A stretch of 64,000 nt of DNA from Macrosoma leucophasiata (GCA_036365455.1 JAWQUS010000004.1:3479501-3543500); one strand, 5' to 3'; shown: positions 34,001 to 43,565, numbered from the stretch's first letter. Made by a program: numbers and translations. Notes: a model not told the origin generated them from the sequence alone.

Positions 34001-34240
34001 ACGTGCCTATCTGGCACTCCCCACTCCTCGATCCGCCGTATCGGGCCCGGCGTGACAGGTGGCGGTCCCCATCGCCGCTTTGGCCGCTTTTCGTACCGAC
34101 GGGGACGGGTCGGTACGCGTCGCCTCGGGGGGACGCCCTAACCCGCACTGCGGTACGCCTTCGTGCCAGAATTGCAGCCCTAAAGGACTGGCAGGGGTCG
34201 CGACGTGCACGCTTCTGGCATGACCCCCGAAAATATTTCT
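31030..34240 (-). mobile_element. RTE-like LINE, nearly complete
   Basis: A GC-richer block of about 3.2 kb encoding endonuclease then reverse transcriptase. The 3' end is near 31034 by comparison with the truncated copy at 22336-22452. The 5' end is near 34240, where the composition shifts back to AT-rich. One frameshift separates the two domains. Other fragments of the same family occur at 55170-55290. Confidence 0.75.
31046..33247 (-). CDS. LINE reverse transcriptase (RTE-like)
   Basis: 733 residues reading into the RT domain. Motifs: a fingers segment LKCGKAAGIDQVSAEMI (226-242), motif A FVDLEKAFD (358-366), motif B GVKQGC (416-421), catalytic YADD (458-461), and motif D region LNVDKTKVLVF. 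The C-terminus has RWFGHIERM and GRPR, as in RTE-type LINEs. All catalytic residues are present. The start given is a GTG; in a working element this frame would continue from the endonuclease just upstream, which is one base out of phase. It copies element RNA by target-primed reverse transcription in the nucleus. The domestic host role, if any, is unknown. Confidence 0.85.
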   Translation of the reverse strand: MPFGGLERIKSEKLQDISARRVYERQVREKLDKVCLTDLDMDECWQVMKDSMVEVAKEVCGYAKIRKSLKGDAWWDKEVQDSVERKKKAWLDYVASLQMNNGMRDEKREIYRRLKNDTKILVNEKRERDKVEADERLAKSFETNIKLYWREVKKSRSSSPVSGMNRIKSKLGDILENTQDVLKRWSEYYGEMYDYAHNPDAGVADLTVPACEDITIDEIVRAIRSLKCGKAAGIDQVSAEMIKYGGAALWDSFWVLCNLCWRSGRIPKDWRCAVIVPLYKGKGSRMDCTSYRAISLISLAAKVYGKVLERRMKEKSDGLLWDAQGGFRTGRGCMDQVFSLRNIVEKHLAVSQKVFCGFVDLEKAFDRVLRKELWDILPEYGIDGSLLRAIQSTYVGCQACVRVDGNMSPWFDVNIGVKQGCVLSSRLFIIYLDKCLQRVKLMDVGVRMGDLVVNCLLYADDAVIVSSTPSGLQALVTVMKEDCMEKGLQLNVDKTKVLVFERDEQRTNARVVVDDAVLEQVDEIVYLGCAFSKDGRYTTDIERRVLAGNCVNGALGKLLESKHLSQRARLAVHNAVLTPTLLYGSESWVCRKEHESKLNAVEMRSLRKICGVSLTDRVRNEDVRKRLCVNDSIGVKMKKGMLRWFGHIERMSNERMTKQIYNANVDGCRGPGRPRLTYHDQIGRVLSDGGVKSLRNRRACMKRMMKVDEAREVCQNRDVWRSTLSAYPVRDLA

Positions 34241-34265
34241 TTGTTTCAATTTGAGTATTAATCAT
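33228..34265 (-). CDS. LINE AP-type endonuclease domain (RTE-like)
   Basis: 345 residues; the first 30-80 lie at the element's edge, so the true start is uncertain. It shows the exonuclease-endonuclease-phosphatase pattern: TWNVRGG (88-94), TETK (117-120), GDLNG (225-229), IDLIMVD (292-298) and TDH (318-320), the nicking residues of a non-LTR endonuclease. The frame stops about 20 bases past the start of the RT frame, so a single indel near 33230-33250 has split one original polyprotein. Confidence 0.8.
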   Translation of the reverse strand: MINTQIETKKYFRGSCQKRARRDPCQSFRAAILARRRTAVRVRASPRGDAYRPVPVGTKSGQSGDGDRHLSRRARYGGSRSGECQIGTWNVRGGICEKMNELTNVMSVRRLDVLCVTETKRKGCEVEDLPGGAMALWAGVQQSDHASAGVGVLLSSRLVTGVKDYGLVNPRLIWVRIKLGVTRVFLVAAYAPVSSVTTQDLEKFWESTREVLDMVEANERVILCGDLNGWVGTRRPGYEAVLGPYGDRRVNDAGKLILDLCLERSLLVSNTEFRHKDIHTYTWRRNEQKSMIDLIMVDSRLRKSLMDTRAYRGPTLDTDHYLVISRFRGLFEMATLACPCAFRRT

Positions 34266-34269
34266 TGCA

Positions 34270-34857
34270 CATCAAAGATAAACAAATATCATGGCTAACT
34301 GTATATTACTTAATCCAATTCGCAGACGCTATGACTTATACTTGCCAAAAATAGAATTCGAAATTTAAATTGGTCATCAAAAATTAAAATTCCGGTCTGC
34401 TCCACACCATCCGATCTTGTGCCGATGACTCACTCGCGAAGTAGAACGGTGAACACCGGCACCAGAAAAAAAGCTGTGTGTACTCCGCCTTATCTGTTGC
34501 ATCAGATTATATACAGCGGGATATTTGTTTTCTAATGTGAATCACTTTGTTTTCGGTTTTTTTTTTCAAAATATATTTATACGACTGTCAGTGACGGTCA
34601 GTTGACAATGGGCTAGAATGTGCTTAATATACAAAAATGCAGGGTAAGAATTGATATGAGGTGACTAATAATAATTTATGGGTAGTATTTAATCTTTCAA
34701 CTGTAAATCCACATTTTTCTATCAAAGTATTCGAAATTGCTAACAAAAATACTGAATTGCACACTAAATTTGCCCATCAAATAAATCAAATATACTAAAC
34801 TGTTTGATATTTAAAGCTAAACTATTTTACTGAATAACTATCTGGTAACTTATATAT
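34270..34857. other. AT-rich spacer between two LINEs
   Basis: No gene or repeat recognised. The two LINEs point away from each other across it. Confidence 0.4.
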
Positions 34858-34860
34858 CGT

Positions 34861-35552
34861 GGGGCTGCCTGGGAAGAAACCATAGACCGGGCGGCTGACC
34901 GAGACACCAATTTATATATGCTCACTCGCACGCTGACCCGCGAGCCGGCCCCGATATATCCGTTACTTGACAATTCAGGTAAACGATGCTACGGGGCCAG
35001 AGACCGGGCCGAAATACTGGCCACTCATCTGGAGGACGTCTTTACCCCCACCCACCCTCTACGGACCCCGTTGTCGTCGCGCATCATGATAACTGCGAGC
35101 GCCGCGTAAGGGAATTACTGTCGACACCGCTCCCGCCACTCCGAGGGGATGATTTTATCTCCCCGCCTGAACTGCGGAGGGCCGTTTACCGGCTGAATGT
35201 CAAGAAGGCACCAGGACCGGATGCGATCCCTAACGCCGCGCTGCAGCATCTGCCGTGGGGTAGTCTGGTATCCCTTACCAGACTATTCAACGGCATACTC
35301 CGCGCGGGTCATTTTCCCAACGAGTGGAAACTCGGGAAAGTTATAGTTCTCCCCAAGCCGGGCAAGGACCGCCGCTATCCATCTAGCTACCGCCCTATCA
35401 CGCTGCTCTCACACCTCGCCAAGCTGTTCGAGCGTCTTCTGCTGCGGAGGATGAGGCCACACCTTCCATGTAGGGAGGAGCAGGTTTGGCTTCCGCGCGG
35501 GACACTCCACGACGCTCCAGCTGGTGAGGGTACTACACTATCTCGCCAATGA
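34861..35552 (+). pseudogene. Jockey-like RT, N-terminal part (frameshifted)
   Basis: The upstream frame gives TREPAPIYPLLDNSGKRC and RDRAEILATHLEDVFTP. The next frame continues with VKKAPGPDAIPNAALQ, LPKPGKDRRYPSSYRPITLL and AKLFERLLLRRM. These are the fingers region and RT motifs 1-2 of a Jockey-clade element. The change of frame within the conserved stretch shows it is broken. Confidence 0.75.
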
Positions 35553-36600
35553 GTTCAACAATCGTCAGTACTCGGTCGGAGTATTTCTCGATATCGAGAA
35601 AGCCTTCGACCGGGTGTGGCATGTTGGACTCTTGGCGAAATTAGATACACTGCATCCCGCCTTACACAGGGTGGTGGCTAGCTTCCTGGAGGGCAGGCGG
35701 TTCTACGTCTCGATTGATGGGGAGGAATCGCCACACCATCCGATCCGTGCAGGAGTACCACAGGGCAGCTGTTTGTCGCCGTCGCTATATGCGGCGTATA
35801 CAGACGACATCCCCACCTTGCGCGAACATCTGCGCGAAGGAGAAAGGGATGTAATGCTGTCCCTGTTTGCCGACGACAGCGCTTACTTTACGTCGGCGCC
35901 CCGGTTGCATTTTGCATACGAGCAAATGCAACGTTTGCTGAATAGATTGCCGGAGTGGTTCGATAAGTGGCGGATGGCCGTCAATGTGGGTAAGACGGCC
36001 GCTTTCGCAACGCGAACACTCCGCTACCGACTACCACCACTACGGCTCCGCGGCCAAGATGTTCTATGGCAGCCGTCGGTCAAGTACCTCGGGTGTACCA
36101 TCGACAGAGCGCTGCGCATGGTGCCCACCGTGGATAACGCGGTGCGCCAGGCGGCGGCTGCTCGAGCGATGCTACGTCCGGTACTGCAGTCGAGGCTGCC
36201 GTTGAGCACCAAGCTGCGGATCTACAACACCTACATTCGAACTAGGTTGACGTACGCTGCACCAGCGTGGTACGCCTTGTGCTCCACTACGCAGCGACGT
36301 CGCCTACAGGTACAGCAAAACGTGTGTCTACGCTTGATAACCAACGCGGGGAGGTACGTCAGAAATGACGTCATCTCACGGGACCTGCGTGTAGAATCCG
36401 TTCAGGAGTTCGTGGTCCGTCTCGCGCGCGGTATGTACTATCGTGCGGAAAACGGACCTCACGGACACCTCCACGGATTTGCCCCACTACATAGCAGGCC
36501 GCCTGACGGGAGGGCACTCCCGCGCGAAATCCTCTCCGTGGTATCAACCCGGACACCCCGGGACGCCGACGTATGTCCGAGCCCCGATCCCGAATCGTGA
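35524..36600 (+). pseudogene. Jockey-like RT, catalytic and C-terminal part
   Basis: 358 residues from a GTG. Motif A FLDIEKAFDRVW (21-32), motif B GVPQGSCLSPSLY (77-89), catalytic FADD (114-117) and motif D MAVNVGKTAAF. The thumb and C-terminus follow to a stop at 36600. All catalytic Asp residues are retained here, but the protein is cut off from its N-terminal half. Confidence 0.8.
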
Positions 36601-37135
36601 TCCGATACGTTAGTGAGCCAAGCTCGGCCGGGCTCGCCATTAGATGCAGAGCCCTGTGACGATGTCACGCAACCTGCCCGACCCGGGTTCGATTCCCGGA
36701 CGTGGGGGCTTCCATCGGGGATGCGGTCGCGGGTCCGACTACGGTCCGGGCTACGACCGCGCAATATCTGCGGGCGTTGCCACTGGAGTGGTGGATGCTC
36801 GCCCCTGTTGGTTTCCCAAAACTCGACGCTGGGCGACGGAAGCCGCCGCAGCGACGCCACTTCGCGCCGTGACGACACCCCCGCCGCCGCAATACCAACC
36901 GCCGCGGCACCGCTGTCATCGCGGCACCACCACACTTGGGAGGCGCCTACTCCGTCGCTGCGCCCTAATCGGCGACGCGGCGCTTACCACTGCGCCACCC
37001 AGACAAGACGCCGCTCCCATTACTATGGGAGCAGAAGATGCCGAGGAAAAGGGGCACGTGCCCCGAATCCTATACCGCGCCGCGCGCTAGCGCGCGCGAC
37101 GAATCACGACCGAACTTATAGTAAATCTAATTATC
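36601..37135 (+). repeat. GC-rich 3' region after the Jockey-like LINE
   Basis: High-GC sequence without a believable gene; overlapping Arg/Pro-rich frames on both strands are compositional. At about 36676-36705 there is a B-box-like GGGTTCGATTCCCGG, so a tRNA-derived repeat may be fused here. The composition drops to AT-rich after about 37100. Confidence 0.4.
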
Positions 37136-37565
37136 CTTTTAGTGCAACGATACAATTAATTTGTTTTTTTGGAATACGTCACCTATTAAATTTTAATGAA
37201 AAAAAACCTAACCTTACCTAACCTAACCTTAAACATGCATTCTTTGTAATGCAATTTAAATAATGATTTTAGTCATTTTGTTTTAGAATGCTTATATCTG
37301 TGGTTTTAGCAAGATTTTCGTAGTACAATTAGATAAATAAAGTCGCTAACTTTGATATAGTTTAGACATTTGCTTATACTACACATTTAGTTATACAATT
37401 ATTTAATTTGATAAACAGTCATTTATTTAATCTGCTGGTACATTATTAGTGGATAATTGTTGTTTGCTTAAATTTTAAATAGAGGTGCAATTAAAAATAC
37501 TCCATAATTTATTGAGTTCTGGTGGAAAAACACCAATTTTAAGACTAGTTATGTGCTTTTCAGTG
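37136..37565. other. Intergenic with short CCTAA-type run
   Basis: AT-rich. 37207-37231 is a degenerate array of five 5-mers of CCTAA/CCTTA. Nothing else seen. Confidence 0.4.
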
Positions 37566-37770
37566 ATTTAGTCCCCAGTGTCGTAGCTTGAGGACCTAGA
37601 GACAATTGCATTACCTAATCTATCTGCTACATGGTAAATGGTAACGTTAAAGACTATCATGTTCCCTTAACGCTTAATAACCATTATACAAATGTGAAAC
37701 AACTTAGGCCTCAGAAGTGGTTACACTGGTAACTCATCTGTATTTTGACCTCCAGTTTTTGGGTTTTTTT
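37566..37770 (+). repeat. SINE-like family A, decayed
   Basis: CCAGTGTCGTAGCTTGAGGA, then CAACTTAGGCCTCAGAAGTG and TTTTGACCTCCAGTTTTTG. It abuts a minus-strand copy. Confidence 0.5.
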
Positions 37771-37774
37771 TTAA

Positions 37775-37945
37775 TCTAAATGAAGGTGGCAAACAAGCAT
37801 GCAGCTCACATTGATGTTAGGTGATGACTGCAGCTTAAAGACGTCTATAAAAACCAGAGGACAAAATGCAAATTTGTTGCCAACCCTGAGACCTAAGGTG
37901 TCATATTTCAGTGATAGTTCATACGGGACCATACATTACCCCATC
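37775..37945 (-). repeat. SINE-like family A, partial
   Basis: GGTGGCAAACAAGCATGCAG to GGACCATACATTACCCC, facing the decayed plus copy tail to tail. Confidence 0.6.
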
Positions 37946-38180
37946 CGGGATTACAGGCGTGAAGTTACGTATTTTTCCAAACACTAACAAACAGCGCTAA
38001 GCTCCGATTTAACCATAAAACGAAACACTCGCAATTCACATCCAAGGCACCATCTAATCCATGGTGTCTGGTACACATTGTCTAGACATGTTGCTTTTGT
38101 CAACTACATTGTGTTTACAACACTAAGTATCTGCTGCATTCTTAATTAAGTTCTATTTTTACCATGCTATGAGTTCGTCC

Positions 38181-38347
38181 GATGATTTTGACGTGACAAC
38201 GTCTTAAATTAGGTTGCGGCTCGGAGTCACTCATGAAAAAGTGTAACGCCCGGTAACGTAACGATGAGTCACCGAACGAGAGAGAGGCCTGCCGGACCGG
38301 CGAATGCCTTTCTACCGAGAAAAAGACGTTGTCACGTAAAATCTTCG
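38181..38347. mobile_element. Short TIR element (MITE)
   Basis: Perfect 15 bp inverted ends ACGTGACAACGTCTT at 38191-38205 and 38323-38337, with similarity extending outward (GATTTTG and AAAATC). The interior is GC-rich and non-coding. Superfamily unknown. Confidence 0.6.
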
Positions 38348-38392
38348 CCCGTAAAACCGACTGTTTTTTTTACATCAATTTAGGCTTATATG

Positions 38393-38655
38393 AGGAGGTA
38401 GCGGGCGTAGGCACCACCGCATTACCTAATATACATGCCGCTAAATGGTAGTGTTCAGCACTATCGTGTTCTGGTCAGGTGGTAATGTAGGGCTCTGTAA
38501 TTTCCGGCACAGAGGCATAACACCTTAGGCCTCAGGAGTGGTAATGCATCTGCATTTTGACCTTGGTCTTTGTGTGGGTGTCTAATGGCAGCAGTCATCA
38601 CTTAACATCAATGTGAACTGCATGCTTGTATGCCACTTCCATTACATAAAAAAAT
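38393..38655 (+). repeat. SINE-like family A, nearly full length
   Basis: Starts inside the 5' stem-loop (GAGGTAGCGGGCGTAGGCAC) and runs to CATTACATAAAAAAATT. Near-consensus sequence. Confidence 0.75.
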
Positions 38656-39591
38656 TAAACGTATTTATCAGTAGTTACTAATATTCTAAAGTAGGTCATA
38701 AACACAGCAATGCCTTGTTAATAGGTTATCGGCACTTACGTAAAATTCTGACATTTCAACCCATCAATTACCTACAAGGTATAATTTCACCAAAAAAATT
38801 GATACTTTAGAATTTCTATTAAACCCGTAAAAGACAATGTAAGATAGAAATTAAAGAAAAAGAATGTAAGTTGCTATTATCAAAGTTTGTGAAACAAATT
38901 ACACAGGTACAGCTTGAAATGAAATTTTAAAAATCATTAATGTGTTTTAAAGTGTTTTTAAAAGTTTTTATTTTTAATTCGAAACACAAAATAAATAATT
39001 TATAGCACAATTATAAAAATTATAATCTTAATATTGACATGCAATATATGGCTTTAATTGTACCACTTTTGTAACATATTTAAGGGCATGTGTTAAATGA
39101 CATTAGAGCAACACCTCGGCTCGTGTAAAAGTCGAATATTAAATTTTTTATTAAACTCTATTTAATTATTACTTGTAGCTTCCGGGAGACGGTACTTCAG
39201 AGTTCGAAGTGGCCCTGATCGTTCGAGCTTTTTCTCTACATCATATCACTAAAAAATAAAAGTTATGATATGTAAATAGTATATTTATTCCCAACGCGTA
39301 GGTACCTACAAGTAGGAATTAATGAGAATATAGGTACCTACTCAAAATTATGAAAAAATAAAAAGTTTACTAAGAGCAAATTCACAATGATCATCATGCA
39401 ATCATCCTGTAGGTAGTTGCGGATGACTCACAATGTACGTCAAACACTCTCTCACGACGCTGGACTATTAAAAAATAAATACGTATTAGTGAAGCGTGAT
39501 TTGTGGGTGTGTGTGTTAATATGAAACTAAATATATTGGTATTATATGAGCTGCAAGTGTATGTCATTGTTTGAGATTTCATCTTATTATG
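38656..39591. other. Intergenic, nothing recognised
   Basis: Very AT-rich; no gene or repeat family was supported. Confidence 0.4.
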
Positions 39592-39755
39592 TATGTCCCC
39601 GTAATAGCTTTCACAGAGACTTACTTAACGACTAAGGTGGCAACGCATTTGCATTTTACCCCTGGTTTTTGCGTAGATGTCTATAGGATTCAATCATCAC
39701 TTAATAACAATGTGAGTTGCATGCTCGTTTGCTACCTTCCTAACACAAAAAATAT
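39592..39755 (+). repeat. SINE-like family A, variant 5'-truncated
   Basis: CCCCGTAATAGCTTTCACAG to TTCCTAACACAAAAAATA; the variant subfamily. Confidence 0.6.
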
Positions 39756-39774
39756 ATTTAAATTTATTAAACAT

Positions 39775-39842
39775 ATTTTTTATTGTTTGATATTATTTCG
39801 CATTAACACAATTTTCTTTAAAAATAAAATATATTTTTTATG
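39775..39842. repeat. Remnant of tRNA-like module element ends
   Basis: ATATTATTTCGCATTAACAC is joined to TTTTCTTTAAAAATAAAATA: both ends of the family with the middle deleted. Confidence 0.5.
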
Positions 39843-40029
39843 TTAGGAATAATTATCTGTTCATATCCCAATAACAACGGGCGTCAAATTAATTTGTGTC
39901 TTTGTTATTGTGATGTCTTTTTTGGCAATCGATCAAAGTATAGATCGCATTTCATCAATAAAGGATTGAGATCGAATATTTGGTCCCTATACTCCCGAAG
40001 GCACGTGATTAATTTTAGCTTTCATGACC

Positions 40030-40335
40030 AGTATCAGGGTTATGCACCGTAAAGCTGTGGGCGTCGTCATCTTTGTGGGGACGCCCTCCACCCTTTGTTG
40101 TTGCAGGCCTGCTGCGACAATCCGAAATAGAGAAGAAGACGAGGGCGAAGCAGGAGTTGGATGCTATGGTGACAAGAGTCCAAGGTGCCCACCTCCACGG
40201 TCCCAGCCCCCAAGGTGAGGGCGCCAAACACCGCCCTGCAGCCTCAGGGCAGAAGAAGCTGCAGCAAAGGGGGATGCTCCTATGCTGCATCTGCGTTGCG
40301 CAACTGGTGCGCACGAGGGCCAGTGATAATGACCA
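40030..40335 (-). repeat. GC-rich repeat family G, longest copy
   Basis: About 300 bp related to 14677-14845 and 56445-56590. Landmarks are CGGGCGT-like GTGGGCGTCGTCATC, GAAATAGAGAAGAAGACGAG and GGGCAGAAGAAGCTGCAGC. The open frames on both strands are incidental. Possibly the end of a non-LTR element. Confidence 0.5.
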
Positions 40336-41662
40336 GTAAAGAGTGCAGTATGACTCGTATAAGGTTGTATATTGTCTGTCAGTTACTCAGTCACTAAATC
40401 ACTCAGTGAATAACGCAATTATATATTTATTGATTGATTATGCTTTTACTTTAACCTAATTATTTACTTTTTAATACATAAATTTCAAATCACACCGTCA
40501 ACATCATATTTGATGCAAATAAAGAAAACCTTCAGTTTTATACACACAGATTATAACTAAATAATATACCACAGTCTAAAGAACGTATCAATTTATTATC
40601 TTTAATGCTTTGATTATATTTAGCTAACTGTAACGGTCGAAAAGTTCTATTAAAAAAGATCATGGAAATATTGACGCGTCACAAAATTAAAAACATAAAG
40701 CAATTTTATAACTTTTTTAACGGTCAAAAATCACAAAGATGCCTTGTCTTTTATACGCCATGGAAATAATATTTTTATATCATCCATAAGAAACATACTG
40801 CTTACAATGTATTTTAGTATAAACCGTCTGAAAAAAATACGACCGAAGATTACACGGTTCGTGTAAAAGAAACGTGACAATCCTATTATTGCCCTATTTA
40901 ATTATTTTGTGTCATCGTATAAATAATGTGAGTTTATTGCTAGTAAATCAAAAAGGTTGTAAATCGTCTGGGGATCTTTGATAGGGACGTCAGGTCGGTT
41001 GAAAGGTGTTTTTTTATGTAACATTTGAATCGGTTAAATCATTTCTCAAGCAAATAAAGGAAGGTATATTTTGTCACGGAATTGACGATCAAACTTTACT
41101 AAAATAGAGTAATGCTTTTAAAGATATTTAGTTAATTTATATTGAATGTATAATTTCCCGAATATACTCGGTGTATGGATTTGTAAACAATTTTATAAGA
41201 CTGTTCCTTTTGGACGTAGTTTTTGATTATGGTCGAATGAACCACGGACCATTTTTTTTGGTTCGTTCAGACTAACACCCATATTCTAAGTCGTAACCTC
41301 AACCTTAACTCAACCTCACTCGATGGAATTGGTATTTTTAGTTGTAACTAATAATGTCAACTCGACATTCTGCCACCGTTTGAGGTAAGAAAGCAACTGT
41401 CAAACTCCAAGGTTCCTCAAGACCTACCTTAAAGTTTTAAGGAGTATTTACATTTTCGCCATATTCTTGCGCTCAATAAGTTTTTCGTGTCGGAACTGTC
41501 TGGATATATAATTAAATACCATATTTTTCTATAAAAATGGATTTTTAAGACTTTATGAATTTTCTATATGACACATGAGTTTCTGTCAAAATACAACTAA
41601 GAATATAGATTTCGAGGTTCTACTCAGCTGTGTGTGAGTTAAAGAATATTTCGAATAATGTC
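40336..41662. other. Intergenic, nothing recognised
   Basis: AT-rich with no supported gene. Some CCTCAACCTTAACTCAACCTC-like polypyrimidine sequence is near 41295. Confidence 0.4.
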
Positions 41663-41665
41663 TTA

Positions 41666-41811
41666 CCCCCTTATTCATAAACGTATTTCAGCTAAAGTTT
41701 TACTAATCTCTCCTTTGTCTTTTTCTATCCTGCACATTTGACAATGCCACTGACAAAGACAAAACATTTCATAGCTAAAACGTATCTAATGTACGTTTAT
41801 GAATAAGGGGG
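41666..41811. mobile_element. PIF/Harbinger-like MITE, copy 1
   Basis: 146 bp with inverted ends CCCCCTTATTCATAAACGT and ACGTTTATGAATAAGGGGG. It is flanked by TTA on both sides (41663-41665 and 41812-41814), the 3 bp target site typical of PIF/Harbinger. The interior has TTTTTCTATCCTGCACATTT. Non-coding. Confidence 0.75.
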
Positions 41812-42311
41812 TTAGAATATGGGTGTAAGTACCTACCGCCTTAATATTTCTTGTAAAAGATTGCCTAGTTTAATAGGTTCATTAAACAACTATTATTTCA
41901 AGGAAGTCAATATTACTGGTGTATTTCATGGAAATAATGTATATATCGAGAAAAACCTATTAAAACAAACTTTCACGGTCTTTCCAAATTTTCTACATCT
42001 TTTATGACATTGTCAGAACGTTAACGTTTCATGAACCAAATAAAACATAAATCAGTATCGTTTCACACTATATTTTTTAATAAGCTCTAACGTTGTAAGC
42101 TAAGAAAGACGTTAGCAGTTAAAGTCTTACAATGTAGACGTCTATTTGGTTTTAAATGCGTCAGCAATGAAGCGAGCTCTTTATTACCTATTATGCCCTT
42201 ACTGGATCTAGGAGCTGAGGGTACCTCCACAATATATGTATATCAGCACAGAAGATATCAATGTAACGTTTTATAAAATTACTAGACAATAAACTCTCAT
42301 GTAAACTTTAA

Positions 42312-42458
42312 CCCCCTTTATTCATAAACATATTTTAGCAAAAGTGTTGCTAATCTCTCTTTTGTCTTTTTCTATCCTGCACATTTGACAATGCAGCTAA
42401 CAAAGATAAAGCATTCTATAGCTAAAACGTATCTAATGTACGTTAATGAATAAGGGAG
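42312..42458. mobile_element. PIF/Harbinger-like MITE, copy 2
   Basis: 147 bp relative of the copy 500 bp upstream, in the same orientation, flanked by TAA (42309-42311 and 42459-42461). The ends are slightly decayed (CCCCCTTTATTC and GAATAAGGGAG). Confidence 0.75.
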
Positions 42459-42559
42459 TAAGTATATTGGCAATGTTGATTCTTTAAAAAAGAAAATCTA
42501 TTTCGTTTGGATCCCACTGCAGAATCATTTCGTTCATCCAGATATGCTGCAAACTTAAG

Positions 42560-42780
42560 CAATCTATTTTATTTTAAAGAAAAATGGAAAGAAAAATTTT
42601 ACTTCTGGCGAGACTCGAACTCGCGGCCTACTGGGAATCTAGTCCAGCCGCTCTTCCAATTGAGCTACTGAAGTCCTGCCCGATTTGTCAAATCTTTCCT
42701 TCACAGTTATTGCATTGCTTTATGGTAGCAGCAGCGCCATTTATTGCCAACTATGCTAGTTAGGCAACCGATATAATAGA
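42560..42780 (-). mobile_element. tRNA-like module element, minus copy
   Basis: A tRNA-like unit at 42601-42674 has A box TAGCTCAATTGG, B box GTTCGAGTC and acceptor ACTTCAG with one mismatch on the 3' side. The body reads GCGCTGCTGCTACCATAAAG. It closely matches the 5.7 kb insertion. Confidence 0.7.
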
Positions 42781-42821
42781 CTTTGCAGTTTATTGAATAT
42801 CGTAAAGAAGTCGCTTTTACC

Positions 42822-43133
42822 CTTAATAATTGTTTTTATATTATTTCGCATTAACACATGCTTGTGAAATATATTTTATTTTACCTAACTAGCATAGTTG
42901 GCAATAGATGGCGCTGCTGCTACCATAAAGCAATGCAATAAATCTGAAGGAAAGATTTGACAAATCGGGCAGGACATCAGTAGCTCAATTGGAAGAGCGG
43001 CTGGACTAGATTCCCAGTAGGCCGCGAGTTCGAGTCTCGCCTGAATGTAAATTTTTCTGTCCATTTTTCTTTAAAATGAAATATATTTCACAAGCATGTG
43101 TTAATGCGAAATAATATAAAAACAATTATTAAG
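42822..43133 (+). mobile_element. tRNA-like module element with complete 60 bp TIRs
   Basis: The left end (CTTAATAATTGTTTTTATAT onward) and the right end are reverse complements over about 60 bp with one or two differences. Inside lie the body, a tRNA-like unit at 42974-43047 (ACATCAG acceptor, so imperfect pairing) and the tail. This is a MITE-like structure enclosing a Pol III-type module, which is unusual. Confidence 0.7.
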
Positions 43134-43261
43134 TAACCTAGTAGATGTATATTCTCTAGAGTATAAATATGCGTAAAAATTAGGTTTGCAGCATATCTGG
43201 ATGAACGAAATGATTCTGCAGTGGGAACCTAATCTATATGACATGTGTCATTGTTGTTCGT

Positions 43262-43320
43262 AACCTACAACCTTCGTTAAGACGTGAAGGGTCGTCACGT
43301 CTCAACGAAGGTTGTAGGTT
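43262..43320. repeat. 26 bp near-perfect hairpin
   Basis: Arms 43262-43287 and 43295-43320 pair with one mismatch (a G:U in RNA) around a 7 nt loop. The arm contains CCTACAACCTTCGTTAAGAC. Confidence 0.8.
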
Positions 43321-43565
43321 CCTCCACCGGAGGAGAATTCTTCTACTAGTGCAGTCAGACATCCGAATAAACCATTCCAATAGTCAGCACTAAACACGGA
43401 GACAACACACAGGACAGCAGCATCCCATGATCATACTTCCGTCGCTGCGATCGCTAATCTCAAGCGTGGTGATTGTGGTATATTTGCCAATTATGAATGA
43501 CTCAACACTGTCGTGGACATCTGTTTTGTCCAGCAGTGGACTTATTTCGGCTTAATTGATGTGTA

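Larger units (their letters stand above)
34861..36600 (+). mobile_element. Jockey-like LINE, 5'-truncated and frameshifted
   Basis: A GC-rich block encoding most of a reverse transcriptase but no endonuclease. Three overlapping frames (34861-35109, 34986-35552, 35524-36600) together cover one protein, so at least two frameshifts exist, near 35040-35100 and near 35500. The family call rests on FADD, GVPQGS and the KAPGPD fingers motif. Confidence 0.75.
42508..43232. repeat. Large inverted repeat with two tRNA-like elements
   Basis: The outer arms (CACTGCAGAATCATTTCGTT to ATATGCTGCAAAC at 42516-42556, and its complement at 43185-43228) enclose two opposed tRNA-like module elements, at 42560-42780 (minus) and 42822-43133 (plus). 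Spacer about 40-110 bp. The RNA or single strand could fold into a hairpin of several hundred bases. Confidence 0.7.

Noticed and set aside
31030..37110. An endogenous virus or LTR retrotransposon
   Set aside because: The RTs carry AP-type endonuclease or Jockey motifs, with no LTRs, protease, integrase or envelope.
36371..37221. Several Arg/Pro-rich open frames on both strands
   Set aside because: GC-rich non-coding LINE tail; frames overlap in all phases without motifs.
37207..37231. A true telomere array
   Set aside because: Only five imperfect units, embedded in unique AT-rich DNA.
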